Numbered from the stretch's first letter, positions 7,758-16,559 are shown. The stretch: DNA of 24,853 bases from Coemansia sp. RSA 1804 (GCA_027578815.1 JANBTH010000233.1:1-24853), one strand, 5' to 3'. Translations and numbers: made by a program. The notes: a model not told the origin generated them from the letters alone.

Positions 7758-8780
7758 TCACCGCCGGCACAGCGTTGCGTCAATCTGCGTGATCTGGGGC
7801 AGCGTCAGCATCAGCTTGCGGCGGTAGTTGGCCGGCTGCGTGAGCTGGATTGGGTTGAATTCAAAGTACACGGTCCGCAGCGCAGAAAGGGCCCCGCAGG
7901 CAGCCTCGATGTTCTCGAACGAAGCCAGCTGGTTGCCAGACGCCCACAGATCCTCCAGCTGCTGCAGATGCGCGATTCCCGATAGCTCGGCAATGCGGTT
8001 CTTTGTGACATCGAGAATCGTCAGCTTTGTGTTGGCCTCCAGGTTCTCGATGCGCTCAATGCCGTTGTGGCTCAGATACAGCTCCTCCAGCAGCTCCAGC
8101 TGTTCAAGGCCCTCGATACGCGTGATGCGGTTGCTCTGGATGCTCAGGATGCGCAGCTTCCGCAGACTGCCCAGGTTCTCAAGGCGCGTAATCTTGTTCT
8201 TGCCCAGATACAGCTCCTCCAGACACTCGAGCTGGTCCAGATTCTGGATGACGCGGATGCGGTTGGCGCCTAGCTCCAGCTGACGCAGCATAGTCAGTCT
8301 GCTCAGGTTCTCAATTGTCTGGATCTTGTTGCTGACAAAAAACAGGTCGCGCAGATCTGTCATTGCGTCAACGCCCTCGATAGCACGGATGTTGTTGAAC
8401 GACAGATCCAGGTACTCCAGATGCGTCAGCGCCGCAACACCGCTGTCAACGCGCTTCAGACGGTTGTCGTAGAGATCCAGCTCCTTCAGCGTCGGCACCT
8501 TGGCAAGCGATGCCAGCGGCGTCGTGTCGCTGAGCAGGTTCTGGCGGAAGCCGAGGTACTTTAGCTCTGTGAAGCGCTCAAAGGAAAGGCCTTCAAGCGA
8601 CCGCAGGCGGGAGTGCATCAGCTCGACTGATGTCTCATCATCGGCGAATCCGGCAAGAAGGTCGTCCTCCTTCTCTTCTTCGGCATTCTGGCTGCGCTCG
8701 CTGTGTTCGCTGCCATGGCCCTCTGATTCGGAACCCGATACATAGTCGGCCACCGGATCGGCAGCGGGAAGGTCAACCAT
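7758..8780 (-). CDS. SDS22: Protein phosphatase 1 regulatory subunit SDS22 (340 aa)
   Basis: After an acidic N-terminus (about residues 1-50) the protein is built almost entirely of SDS22-class leucine-rich repeats of 22 residues, about eleven in series (for example LKELDLYDNRLKRV, LEYLDLSFNNIRAIEG, LEELYLGKNKITRLENL, LRILSIQSNRITRIEGL). It ends with the cap YFEFNPIQ...LPQITQIDATLC, which is characteristic of SDS22. The length matches the family (yeast and human orthologues about 340-360). SDS22 binds the catalytic subunit of PP1 and helps its maturation and its role in mitosis, in nucleus and cytoplasm. It is divergent from the capping enzyme, with a shared intergenic region 8781-9205. GATTAG directly before the ATG could be a splice acceptor of a 5' untranslated intron. 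Confidence 0.95.
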   Translation of the reverse strand: MVDLPAADPVADYVSGSESEGHGSEHSERSQNAEEEKEDDLLAGFADDETSVELMHSRLRSLEGLSFERFTELKYLGFRQNLLSDTTPLASLAKVPTLKELDLYDNRLKRVDSGVAALTHLEYLDLSFNNIRAIEGVDAMTDLRDLFFVSNKIQTIENLSRLTMLRQLELGANRIRVIQNLDQLECLEELYLGKNKITRLENLGSLRKLRILSIQSNRITRIEGLEQLELLEELYLSHNGIERIENLEANTKLTILDVTKNRIAELSGIAHLQQLEDLWASGNQLASFENIEAACGALSALRTVYFEFNPIQLTQPANYRRKLMLTLPQITQIDATLCRR

Positions 8781-9205
8781 CTAATCAAAGTAATTAACCC
8801 TGGCGTGGCTGCGATTGCAAGCAGTGAAAAAGGCAGAGGAAAGGGATTGCTAGAATTAATAGATTGATTGAGAGATGATGGATGGGAAAGCGGAGACAAG
8901 AGGGAATTTTCAGCAAAGATGGGTAGAGTCTGGCATACAATGAATAAATTAATGGGCGGGTGAGGCGCAATTACGCAAAGCTTGATTCTTCGATTCCTCT
9001 CCTCCTGGCTCTTGCAACGTCACCCATAACAGCCGACGCAGGAAAGCAAGTTCCTATTAGCTGATCTGCGCCTGGCGCCTTTAGCCATCCACTATCCATT
9101 TCGATTATCTGCTTCATTCCTTGTTCCTTGCAACCGTAACACTGCTCTGGTTGGATCCTGCTTTTTAGCTTTTGCTGTCGTTGTATTGCCTCTTCTCTTC
9201 CAACC
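8781..9205. promoter_or_regulatory. Divergent intergenic promoter region, SDS22 / capping enzyme
   Basis: These 425 bases separate the start codons of two divergently transcribed housekeeping genes, so both promoters must lie here. I see no clear TATA box or repeat; the part next to the capping enzyme is CT-rich on the plus strand, which is common in fungal leaders. An open frame on the minus strand (8971-9387) overlaps the capping gene and is a shadow. Confidence 0.6.
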
Positions 9206-10372
9206 ATGACGCCCGCACAGCCAGAAGACGGCGCAAGTGTAGGAGAGCCCGACTCTGAGATGCCGGCGATTCCGGGACAGCTGCTCTGGGGCCGGGAGGC
9301 GTACCAGATCCGCGCACATGCCGCCGGTCTGGCGAATACGGCGCCCGGACGGTTCCCCGGCGCGCAGCCGGTCTCGCTGACGCGCACGGCGTGGCAGACG
9401 GAGCTGATGCAGTCAGACTACATGGTGTGCGAGAAGTCGGACGGCGTGCGCGTGCTTGTGCTGATGGCTGTCGATGCACGTGACGGGATAAGCAAGACGT
9501 ACATGCTGACGCGCAAAAACGAGGTGTATGTGGTGCCGGGCGTGGCCTTTCCAGAAGCCGCAACTTCTGCTGCGGCCGGGGCGCCGCTGCGCTGGCACAG
9601 CGACACGCTGATTGACGCCGAGCTGGTGGTTGATACGGAGCGCGACGGACGGCGCGTGCGGCGGCTGCTGGGATTCGATGCGCTGGCCGTTGGCGGCTCG
9701 AACTGCATGGACAAACCGCTGGACCGCCGGCTCGGACTGCTGGTGAGCCGCGTTGTGAATCCGTTCATTGATCTGTGCGCGCGCCAACCGCCGGCGCGTC
9801 GCGATGCGCTGCCGTTCCAGGCCGAGATGAAGCGCTTCGAGCGCAGCTACGCCATTGCGCACATCTACGACTTTGTCATGCCGACGCTGAAGCACAAGTC
9901 GGACGGGCTTATCTTCACTTCTGTTGCGGCCCCGTACACGCCCGGCACCTGCCAGACTATTCTCAAGTGGAAGCCCAGCAACGAGAACTCGGTTGACTTC
10001 AAGGCCTGCGTGTCGCCGCTGGCCGACGGCTCGCCTGCCATTCAGCTGCTAGCTGTGCGCGGCGCTGGCGCCTTTACGTACGTTGACAACCTGGCGATGC
10101 AGCCCGGCGACTGGGACCGTCTATTCAAGCCGATGGGCGCCAGCCTTAACGGCAGCATCATCGAGGCCGTCTACGATCCCGAATACGCGCCGCCCTTCAA
10201 GTGGCGATTCCTGCGTTTCCGCACAGACAAGCCCAATCCGAACTACTACCGCGTGCTTGTCAATATCCAGCAGAGCATCCGCGACAACGTCGAGCTGGAC
10301 GAGCTGAAGCAGGGCGCGCACGAGATGCGGCTGCGGTGGAAGCAGCGGAATCCCGAGCCGAAACCTGCCTAA
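9206..10372 (+). CDS. CEG1: mRNA guanylyltransferase, capping enzyme alpha subunit (388 aa)
   Basis: This is a nucleotidyltransferase of the GTP:RNA guanylyltransferase family. The motifs appear in order: motif I KSDG with the GMP-accepting lysine at K77 (VCEKSDGVR), motif III LIDAELVVD (135-143), motif IV KSDGLIF (231-237), motif V LKWKPSNENSVDFK (253-266), and an OB-fold part with WRFLRFRTDKPNPN (motif VI). It transfers GMP from GTP to the diphosphate 5' end of nascent RNA in the nucleus. Only the guanylyltransferase is present, so the fungal-type arrangement with a separate RNA triphosphatase is expected. It is somewhat shorter than yeast Ceg1 (459 aa), mostly at the C-terminus. The start has a good context (ACCATGA). 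Helicase gene downstream on the same strand. Confidence 0.95.
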   Translation: MTPAQPEDGASVGEPDSEMPAIPGQLLWGREAYQIRAHAAGLANTAPGRFPGAQPVSLTRTAWQTELMQSDYMVCEKSDGVRVLVLMAVDARDGISKTYMLTRKNEVYVVPGVAFPEAATSAAAGAPLRWHSDTLIDAELVVDTERDGRRVRRLLGFDALAVGGSNCMDKPLDRRLGLLVSRVVNPFIDLCARQPPARRDALPFQAEMKRFERSYAIAHIYDFVMPTLKHKSDGLIFTSVAAPYTPGTCQTILKWKPSNENSVDFKACVSPLADGSPAIQLLAVRGAGAFTYVDNLAMQPGDWDRLFKPMGASLNGSIIEAVYDPEYAPPFKWRFLRFRTDKPNPNYYRVLVNIQQSIRDNVELDELKQGAHEMRLRWKQRNPEPKPA

Positions 10373-10539
10373 CCGTTCATCTGCATTCAACGCAGCACTG
10401 GTCGCTCTCCTTCTCTTTTCGTCTCTTGTTATTGTTGTTGTTGTTGGTTGTTGTTTCTTCTTTTCTGCAAAATTGCCAATTCACAGCTTCTGTTGCATTT
10501 CTACTTTCAATTGCCCCTGTCTCTCCCTCTTCAATTCCA

Positions 10540-10572
10540 ATGCCTCTGATTCCGCAGCAATGCCCGAGCTAG
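10540..10572 (+). promoter_or_regulatory. Short upstream reading frame overlapping the helicase start
   Basis: An ATG at 10540 opens a 10-codon frame (MPLIPQQCPS) that ends at 10572, past the helicase ATG at 10560 and in another frame. If the transcript begins upstream, ribosomes using it would bypass the main start, which would lower translation. Only its position and frame are seen; regulation is inference. A TTG-repeat tract lies farther upstream at about 10429-10453. Confidence 0.45.
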
Positions 10573-13358
10573 TTGCCCTGTTTCGGCCGTTTGCCGCACT
10601 GAGTCTGTTTATTCTGCGCAGCAGCCGCGATGGCGACACTGCGCGTCCGATTGCCTTGAAGGCAGTAAGCGATGCCATGCGCAGTAGTCTGGGACTATCT
10701 TTAGCCGAGGACGATCTGCTTGCCTTTGCTGCGGTGCTGGACGATGACGATGGTGCCATGCTCAGCGTGTTGCGAGGCGGCAGCAGTGAATATGATTACG
10801 ATGGCGATAGCCGTGGCAGCTCCCTGCGCTTTGTGCTGGGCCCTGCGTTTGTGGCCATGGATCTGGATAGTCTGGCTGCTTTGTTTGCCAAGCGCCATGC
10901 TGTCTGGGCGAAAAGCAACCTCCTTCGCAATAGCAATGGCAATAGCGGCAGCCAGTCTCCCGCAACAAAGGATCTTGCGCTCGGTATCTGCGATAAGCTG
11001 CGGCTGACCAGCGTGCTCGAGACAACGATTCCGTCGGCTCCAGCCCAGTATGCGGATCCCACTTGCGCAGTTGACTCTCGCGTATGGATGGCGCTCAAGG
11101 AGGCACGCGGTATTGATCGGCTCTATTCGCACCAGACAAAGGCAATCGACTGTGTGCTTGGCAATGCGAGACGCAATGTTGTTGTTAGCACAGGAACCGC
11201 CAGCGGAAAGTCCATCGTCTACCAGGTAGCTGTGCTGCAGCTGCTTCTGCAGAGCGGGGAGGGGGAGGAGAATACGATTCTGCTTGTGTTCCCAACAAAG
11301 GCACTAGCGCAGGACCAGCTGGTTGCACTACGCAGCCTGGTCTGCCACATTCCCAAACTTAGTGAGATAGTCATTGACACGCTGGATGGAGATAAGACGC
11401 ATCGTGAAACACGCCGTGCGATCAGAGACACCGCATCGGTTATCCTAACCAACCCTGACACTCTTCACGCCGCGATGCTTCCAGCAGGAGCCCACGCATG
11501 GCGAGGATTCTGGCAGCGCTTGCGGCTTGTGGTTATCGACGAGATGCATGTCTACCAGGCCCAGTTTGGCCAGCATGTTGCACATATTCTGCATCGGCTT
11601 CAGCGTATCTGCTGCTGGGCACAAGGAAAGAATATTGGCGGCAGTGAGCTTGATGTGAGGTTTGTTGCTTGCTCAGCTACCACTGCCAACCCTGCAGACC
11701 ACATGTGTGCGCTTACTGGCCATCGCTCTGCCGCTGACATTGAGGTGGTTGATCTGGATGGATCTCCGCACGGATCCAAACATATGGCTCTGTGGTGCAG
11801 CTCCACCAACCCTAACCTTAACTCTAGCTCTACCAGCAATGTGTTGAGTCGCCCATTGTCTGCCGCTGCCAATGTCTGCAATGTCGCAATCCAACTGCTG
11901 GCGCACGGACTGCGCATTATTGTCTTCTGCAAGAGCCGCCAGACATGCGAGCTGGTATTTCGAGAGATCAGCGACTCTCTAGAACGCTCTCCGACGCCGC
12001 GGATGCGTGAGCTGCAGACGCGAATTATGAGCTACAGAGCCGGATACACTGCTGCCGAGCGTCGTGCCATTGAGCGGTCGATCTTTGCGGGCGATACGCG
12101 GCTTGTGGTGGCTACCAACGCACTGGAGCTTGGAATAGATATCGGTTCGCTCGATGCCGTTCTAATGGTTGGCGTGCCCACCTCTACCGCCAGTTTGTGG
12201 CAACAAGCTGGCCGCGCTGGCCGCCGCACTCGCGATTCTCTTGCCATCGTCATGGCAGACCCTGCTAGAAACCCTATTGACAAGCGAACGGTTGCTGCGC
12301 CTTCTGGTCTGTTTGACCGTGTGTTTGCTCCAGCGACGGTTGCAAACGAGCAGTCTATTGCTGCTGCACATTTACAGTGCGCTGCATTTGAGCTTCCATT
12401 TGCCGCGAACGAAATTGATGACACGGAGGGCCTTTGCTGGGACCCTGTTCTGCAGAGATGGATATGCGCCCTGAGCTTCAAGCCCTGGCCTGCTGAGAAG
12501 GTGCATATTCGGTCTGTCCAGCATACCGGTGCTGACTGGCAGGTTGTGGATTCTGAGACTGCCGGCGCTCCTACACTGCTCGAGGTTCTTGACGCATACC
12601 ACGCGCTTTTTGCCCTGTACGAAGGCGGAATTCTGCTGCATCGCGGGCTTTCTTACTCAATAGATTGTGTGGATCCCGATTTGCGCGTAGCTCTGGTGTC
12701 AAAGTCCAATGTTTCATGGTACACCGTTAAAAGAGACTATGTTGATGCAGTTCCGCTGTCAGTATCCCGATCTCGGACGCTTTCATCTGACAACGCTGGC
12801 AAACTGGAGGTGTGCTACGGTGAGATCAACGTAACGGCCACGGTGTTTGGATACAAACGAATTGACACAAGGTCCAGGAACCTGCTTGAGCTTGTTGAAC
12901 ACAAGTCACCTCCCCTGACCATCAAAACAAATGGTATATGGCTTGATATTCCCTTGAACATTGCACAGAACCTGGCTGCGAGTGGCCACAATGTGGAGGC
13001 AAGTATCCATGCCGCACAGCATGCACTCATTGCTGAAGTGGGTGCATTAGTTGGCTGTGTATCTGCTGATTTGTCAACAGAGTGCAAGAGTCCGCTTGCC
13101 AATAGATCCAAAATTCCACGTCTTGTTGTTTACGAACGGTATCCTGTTGTCAGGGGCCCAACTGAAAGATTGCTTTCTGTCGCTGCTGATCTTTTTAGAA
13201 ATGCACTTTTCCGTCTGGAAAAGTGTTCTTTTTGCCCGAGTTACCCTGAAAGGGGGTGCTTGTCATGCGTGCTAAGCAACTCGTGCAACGAGTACAATGA
13301 GTGCTTGGATAAGCCAGGTGGCAAGCTTTTACTAAATCTCATTGTGCAGATGCTCTAA
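10560..13358 (+). CDS. HRQ1: Hrq1/MrfA-type superfamily 2 DNA helicase (932 aa)
   Basis: The helicase core shows motif I STGTASGKS (about 210-218), DEMH (about 327), SAT motif CSATTANP (about 371) and motif VI QQAGRAGRR (about 548-556). The C-terminus carries the family's cysteine cluster, C-x2-C-x7-C-x2-C, within CSFCPSYPERGCLSC (about 888-903), typical of the DUF1998 domain. This order defines Hrq1 (RecQ4-like in fungi) and bacterial MrfA, ATP-dependent 3'-5' helicases involved in interstrand crosslink repair and genome stability. The length is slightly below yeast Hrq1 (1077 aa). I start at the ATG at 10560 because the frame upstream opens only with a TTG. A short overlapping frame precedes it. 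Nuclear location is expected. No truncation is seen. Confidence 0.9.
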   Translation: MPELVALFRPFAALSLFILRSSRDGDTARPIALKAVSDAMRSSLGLSLAEDDLLAFAAVLDDDDGAMLSVLRGGSSEYDYDGDSRGSSLRFVLGPAFVAMDLDSLAALFAKRHAVWAKSNLLRNSNGNSGSQSPATKDLALGICDKLRLTSVLETTIPSAPAQYADPTCAVDSRVWMALKEARGIDRLYSHQTKAIDCVLGNARRNVVVSTGTASGKSIVYQVAVLQLLLQSGEGEENTILLVFPTKALAQDQLVALRSLVCHIPKLSEIVIDTLDGDKTHRETRRAIRDTASVILTNPDTLHAAMLPAGAHAWRGFWQRLRLVVIDEMHVYQAQFGQHVAHILHRLQRICCWAQGKNIGGSELDVRFVACSATTANPADHMCALTGHRSAADIEVVDLDGSPHGSKHMALWCSSTNPNLNSSSTSNVLSRPLSAAANVCNVAIQLLAHGLRIIVFCKSRQTCELVFREISDSLERSPTPRMRELQTRIMSYRAGYTAAERRAIERSIFAGDTRLVVATNALELGIDIGSLDAVLMVGVPTSTASLWQQAGRAGRRTRDSLAIVMADPARNPIDKRTVAAPSGLFDRVFAPATVANEQSIAAAHLQCAAFELPFAANEIDDTEGLCWDPVLQRWICALSFKPWPAEKVHIRSVQHTGADWQVVDSETAGAPTLLEVLDAYHALFALYEGGILLHRGLSYSIDCVDPDLRVALVSKSNVSWYTVKRDYVDAVPLSVSRSRTLSSDNAGKLEVCYGEINVTATVFGYKRIDTRSRNLLELVEHKSPPLTIKTNGIWLDIPLNIAQNLAASGHNVEASIHAAQHALIAEVGALVGCVSADLSTECKSPLANRSKIPRLVVYERYPVVRGPTERLLSVAADLFRNALFRLEKCSFCPSYPERGCLSCVLSNSCNEYNECLDKPGGKLLLNLIVQML

Positions 13359-13502
13359 TTATTATTCGCTTTTAATTATGTAAAACTCTTACTTTTATTA
13401 TTCAAAGAATATTCTGTGCATCAAACTAGATACTGCAAATTGAAAAACAACTACTAGTTCTAAAAATTTTGAATAGTAAAGCCTCACTTGCCTGTTTTCT
13501 TA

Positions 13503-13715
13503 TTACTTTGTCATCTGGCGTGGCTTGTTGTGACTGTCACGTGCTTTATATGCATGGTTTAATAATACTATTGGAAATTGTTTGCAATTTTGTGAATCAC
13601 CCACTGCTTGAATATTAAAACAAACTGCTTTACTATTTAAGGGGGCTAGTACTATTACATTTCCTTCAATTCCATTAATAAAATTGTTGACATCTTGTTC
13701 AGTACTAATGCTCAT
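13503..13715 (-). CDS. Small orphan protein, paralogue 1 of a tandem pair (70 aa)
   Basis: I do not recognise the family. It is clearly related to the frame at 14347-14568 on the same strand: both begin MS, then NFI-x3-I-x2-NVIV, then F-x-IQ-x-V, FP-x-V, and finish with A-x-K-x-R-x-SHNKP. Paralogy of two neighbouring frames with conservation of charged and hydrophobic positions argues that it is coding. An in-frame TGA lies three codons before the ATG, and the context ACCATGA is good, so the start is fixed. No signal peptide or membrane segment. It is convergent with the helicase, whose stop lies 144 bases away. AT-rich codons differ from those of the helicase. Confidence 0.6.
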   Translation of the reverse strand: MSISTEQDVNNFINGIEGNVIVLAPLNSKAVCFNIQAVGDSQNCKQFPIVLLNHAYKARDSHNKPRQMTK

Positions 13716-14346
13716 GGTGGGTATTCAACTGCTCTGTTTGAAAGTTGTATCAAATGCTAATTGCTTGTAGTGTATATTTCAAAACGAAAGATGGAGTAAG
13801 CTATTGCAAAAAGGTGAAATTTTTTAAACAAGAAATTGTAGACATTAATATATGAAAAATATGCTTCAACTTGGAATGCCCTTGTTCTTTGTGTATGAAT
13901 GCATGTACTGGCAATTGTTACAGCAATTAATATGGATATTTAAATATTTAATTTGCTTTCCGTTTCTGAAAGTAATACCATTTAACCCTTTAACAACAAA
14001 TAATACAATAAACCCTAAATAAATGCAGATGACCACTATTAAACAGATATGCATTTAAATGTATATTTGACCAGCAAGTTTTCAATCAGAAGATGAGAAT
14101 CTTCAATATCTTCTTTAATGTGTTAGCGACCAATAATTATGCCATTTTAGAGGAAGAAATAGCATTTGTAGCCCTTGTGGCCACCAAGCTTTAATTATAT
14201 TAATTAAACTTAATTAACCATAGGAGATAAAACTGAAAGTACACATTCAAAAAATGTATTATTCAACTATAGAGTTTTTATTATTTTATATAGAGATAAA
14301 GCACACTCTAGGGCTTGTATTCTTTGCTTATTCCAGCCGTTTAAAC
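13716..14346. other. AT-rich spacer between the two paralogous small genes
   Basis: No well-supported gene. A 62-codon minus-strand frame (13866-14054) starts with a hydrophobic segment (MHICLIVVICIYLGFIVLFVV) and has a cysteine-rich end (CCNNC), so a small secreted or membrane peptide cannot be excluded. An acceptor-like CTTTCAG inside it could mean splicing. The spacer also supplies the promoter of the 13503-13715 gene. Confidence 0.4.
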
Positions 14347-14568
14347 TTAGTATAGTGGTTTATTATGGCTGTTACGTAATTTTCTTGCATATTCAATAAA
14401 CACAAAAGGAAAGGTTTCTCTGGGCGCTCCATTAACTGACTGGATATAAAACGTACTGCATTCTTTATCTTTACCATTTGGACTTGGGCAAACCTTGGTT
14501 GGGCGAACAATTACATTATCCGGAATACTGTCAATAAAATTTTTAATTTCTTCCTTTTGGGAGCTCAT
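14347..14568 (-). CDS. Small orphan protein, paralogue 2 of a tandem pair (73 aa)
   Basis: Homologous to the 13503-13715 product, with about one third of aligned residues identical and the C-terminal SHNKP block shared. It carries an insert around residues 23-32 (VCPSPNGKDK) that the other copy lacks. The frame remains open upstream to an ATG at 14685, which would add a hydrophobic N-terminus (NIIVLILNTLILYYFL) and give 112 residues. I choose 14568 because the paralogue has a stop just before its equivalent ATG. If the upstream start is used, the protein would be membrane-anchored or secreted. Function unknown. Confidence 0.58.
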   Translation of the reverse strand: MSSQKEEIKNFIDSIPDNVIVRPTKVCPSPNGKDKECSTFYIQSVNGAPRETFPFVFIEYARKLRNSHNKPLY

Positions 14569-14924
14569 ACTAGTTGTCTTGTTAAGAACTATAAAGCGTT
14601 TTTTGCTTATTAACTTGTGTTGTAAATCTAAAAAGTAGTATAAAATAAGTGTATTAAGTATTAAAACAATAATATTTGGTGTCATACTAAAGGTTTGAAC
14701 AATTCTCTTTAGTATTCGGTTTGTCTTTTGTATGTGAAATTGTTTTTGCGTCTAGTACAGCAATTGTCATGATGACGTGAATATAATACACTTTCTTTTT
14801 CTGAATATGACTTTATAATTGAAACGCTACAAAGAGACAAAAATGTAAATATTAAACGTATACAGATACAGTTTTCATAACGGATATTAAATAGATATAT
14901 AATTAGTTGACAAAGCCAGATAAT

Positions 14925-15225
14925 ATGGAAACAAATTTAATTAATATTAAATCTACGATACCAGACTATAGCAGCAGATGGACTAAAACCATGTCTGTAA
15001 ATTATAAAGAAAACTTACAATTCCAAGCATTTTCTCTGCTATTTACAAAAGAAACGATGCAATGGCTACAACGACAGAGTAATTAAAAAGAATGGCTACC
15101 AGTCTTTTAAATTGTCTTGGCTTTTGTTTGAAGAAAGCCAACAAACACATTTAAAGCAAAAGTGCAAAAAGGAAAATTCTATTATAGACAATAAACAAGC
15201 GTTAAAAAGACATCTTTTTAAATAG
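14925..15225 (+). CDS. Possible two-exon orphan gene (81 aa)
   Basis: Exon 1 (14925-14996) encodes METNLINIKSTIPDYSSR and six more residues. A 55-base intron (14997-15051) has donor GTAAAT, an internal CTTAC and acceptor TTTACAAAAG. Exon 2 (15052-15225) continues in phase 0 (KRCNGYNDRVIKKNGYQSF..., lysine-rich, 57 residues) to TAG. Read without splicing, the first frame stops after 53 residues, while the exon 2 frame stays open for about 75 codons without an ATG. The two frames join exactly through a legal intron, which favours a spliced gene. No domain is recognised. It lies between the paralogue pair and the protease homologue. Confidence 0.3.
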
Positions 15226-15342
15226 GTTTTGTTTTTCTTGTTATAAAGTAGATAATTGCCAGAAATCCTGTGCTTATTTTCTGCTGCAACCGTTTTCTCG
15301 TATTTTCTCCAATTTATTGATAATTTTTTACAATTGCAAATA

Positions 15343-16470
15343 ATGCCCAGTATTGTTTCGCGTATTTATACGTATTGTTTGGTGAGCAGTGCTCTCCTAG
15401 TTTCGGTCAGCAATGGCCTCCATGCACATGGTAGGCAGAACCTACGAGATTATTTTAAAGCACCGGCATCAAAGCGCGAAGATGCATTTGTGACCACGTA
15501 TCTGAATACCCTCCACGACGGCCTCTTAATCAAAGAAGGAGAACAGACATTCTGTGGTGTTATTCCAATTACTGAAAAGTATGCGTTTGCTGCGGCAAGT
15601 TGTTTTGAATTTACGGATGGGAAACCAAACGATAACATGGACTACAAGGTGTATCTCTCGGGCACCGGGTATGAAACTCCTGTTCTTATGGAGGTTACAA
15701 GCATCGAGGCAAGAGACGACTACAATCCAAATACGTTTGCCAACAACCTCGCTATAATCACAATTGATAATAGCAAAGCCACCGCGTTTACCAACAACAT
15801 TGGCGACCCTGCCTCTGCATGGGCAAAGATAAACTATATTCAACACAGTATGCTCGAAGACTTGAGTGGTTGGAATAGTCCTGACATTTACGAGGGGACG
15901 GCAATTGACAGCGATACGTGCAAAAAGGCATCTTCGCTGTTTAATGCAAATACGGGTACGCTATCGTGCAACTCGCAAACGCGCACATCGTTTGTTGACA
16001 GCAGCTGCAAGACGCCGCTCAAGTTTGCCGTTGGGTCAAGTGGAGGCAAGGTGGCGGTTGTTGGACTGTACAGCTACAGCGCAATCTCTGGAACGCCTGA
16101 AGACGGATTCTGCGGAGAGGATAATACCATCGTCAGCTACTATACGAATTTGTACGACTATGTGCCGTGGGCAATCCAGGTTACTGGAGCAAATGTCCAG
16201 GTAATCCATGTGAATACGGGAGACACGACTATTCCGACAGCGGATATCTCAATGAAGGCGCCGTCTAAAAGCGCAAAGAACGACGGGTCGTATATTTACT
16301 CGCTCTTTGAACAAGACACGTCGATTCTGGGTTCCGACAATGGCAGTGCGGTGGATAGCAAGAGTTCAGAAGAGAGGAGCAGCTCAAAGGAGAGCGGCAA
16401 CCAATGCAAGGGAGGCGACGACAACCCAATGACTGTGACAACAACGGTGTTCAAGTGCGACTGCAATTAG
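15343..16470 (+). CDS. Secreted trypsin-like (S1) protein lacking catalytic His and Asp; probable pseudoprotease (375 aa)
   Basis: Residues 1 to about 28 are a signal peptide (hydrophobic CLVSSALLVSVSNG). The rest aligns with the chymotrypsin fold by its landmarks. FCGVIPITEKYAFAAASCF corresponds to CGGSLI...TAAHC, with the catalytic His replaced by Ser (S86). NNLAIITI corresponds to the DIALLKL strand, with Asp replaced by Asn (N135). VGSSGGK (231-236) corresponds to GDSGGP, with the nucleophile Ser kept (S233) but the preceding Asp changed to Ser. Cysteines for the usual disulfides remain. After about residue 300 comes a Ser/Lys-rich tail ending in a cysteine pair (KCDCN). With two triad residues gone, proteolysis is unlikely; a binding or decoy role is inference. 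I use the ATG at 15343; the frame upstream opens only with TTG. Confidence 0.82.
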   Translation: MPSIVSRIYTYCLVSSALLVSVSNGLHAHGRQNLRDYFKAPASKREDAFVTTYLNTLHDGLLIKEGEQTFCGVIPITEKYAFAAASCFEFTDGKPNDNMDYKVYLSGTGYETPVLMEVTSIEARDDYNPNTFANNLAIITIDNSKATAFTNNIGDPASAWAKINYIQHSMLEDLSGWNSPDIYEGTAIDSDTCKKASSLFNANTGTLSCNSQTRTSFVDSSCKTPLKFAVGSSGGKVAVVGLYSYSAISGTPEDGFCGEDNTIVSYYTNLYDYVPWAIQVTGANVQVIHVNTGDTTIPTADISMKAPSKSAKNDGSYIYSLFEQDTSILGSDNGSAVDSKSSEERSSSKESGNQCKGGDDNPMTVTTTVFKCDCN

Positions 16471-16559
16471 CGGGAATATTTTGCTTATTTTTCTGTTACA
16501 TCTCTTATTTTTATTATTTCTCTGCATAGTCTATGTTAGTATGAATGGAGAAGCCATGT

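Noticed and set aside
11805..11825. CCAACCCTAACCTTAAC resembling interstitial telomere sequence
   Set aside because: It lies inside the helicase coding frame (TNPNLNS) and is too short to be a telomeric tract.
14347..14568. Faint glutaredoxin-like pattern (hydrophobic strand then VCPSP, later FPFVFI)
   Set aside because: The paralogue lacks the CP motif, the proteins are too short for the fold, and the resemblance covers few residues.
15052..15225. Possible HMG-box or mating-type alpha-box resemblance in the exon 2 product
   Set aside because: Only a loose KNGYQSF similarity; the tryptophan and spacing pattern of those domains is missing.
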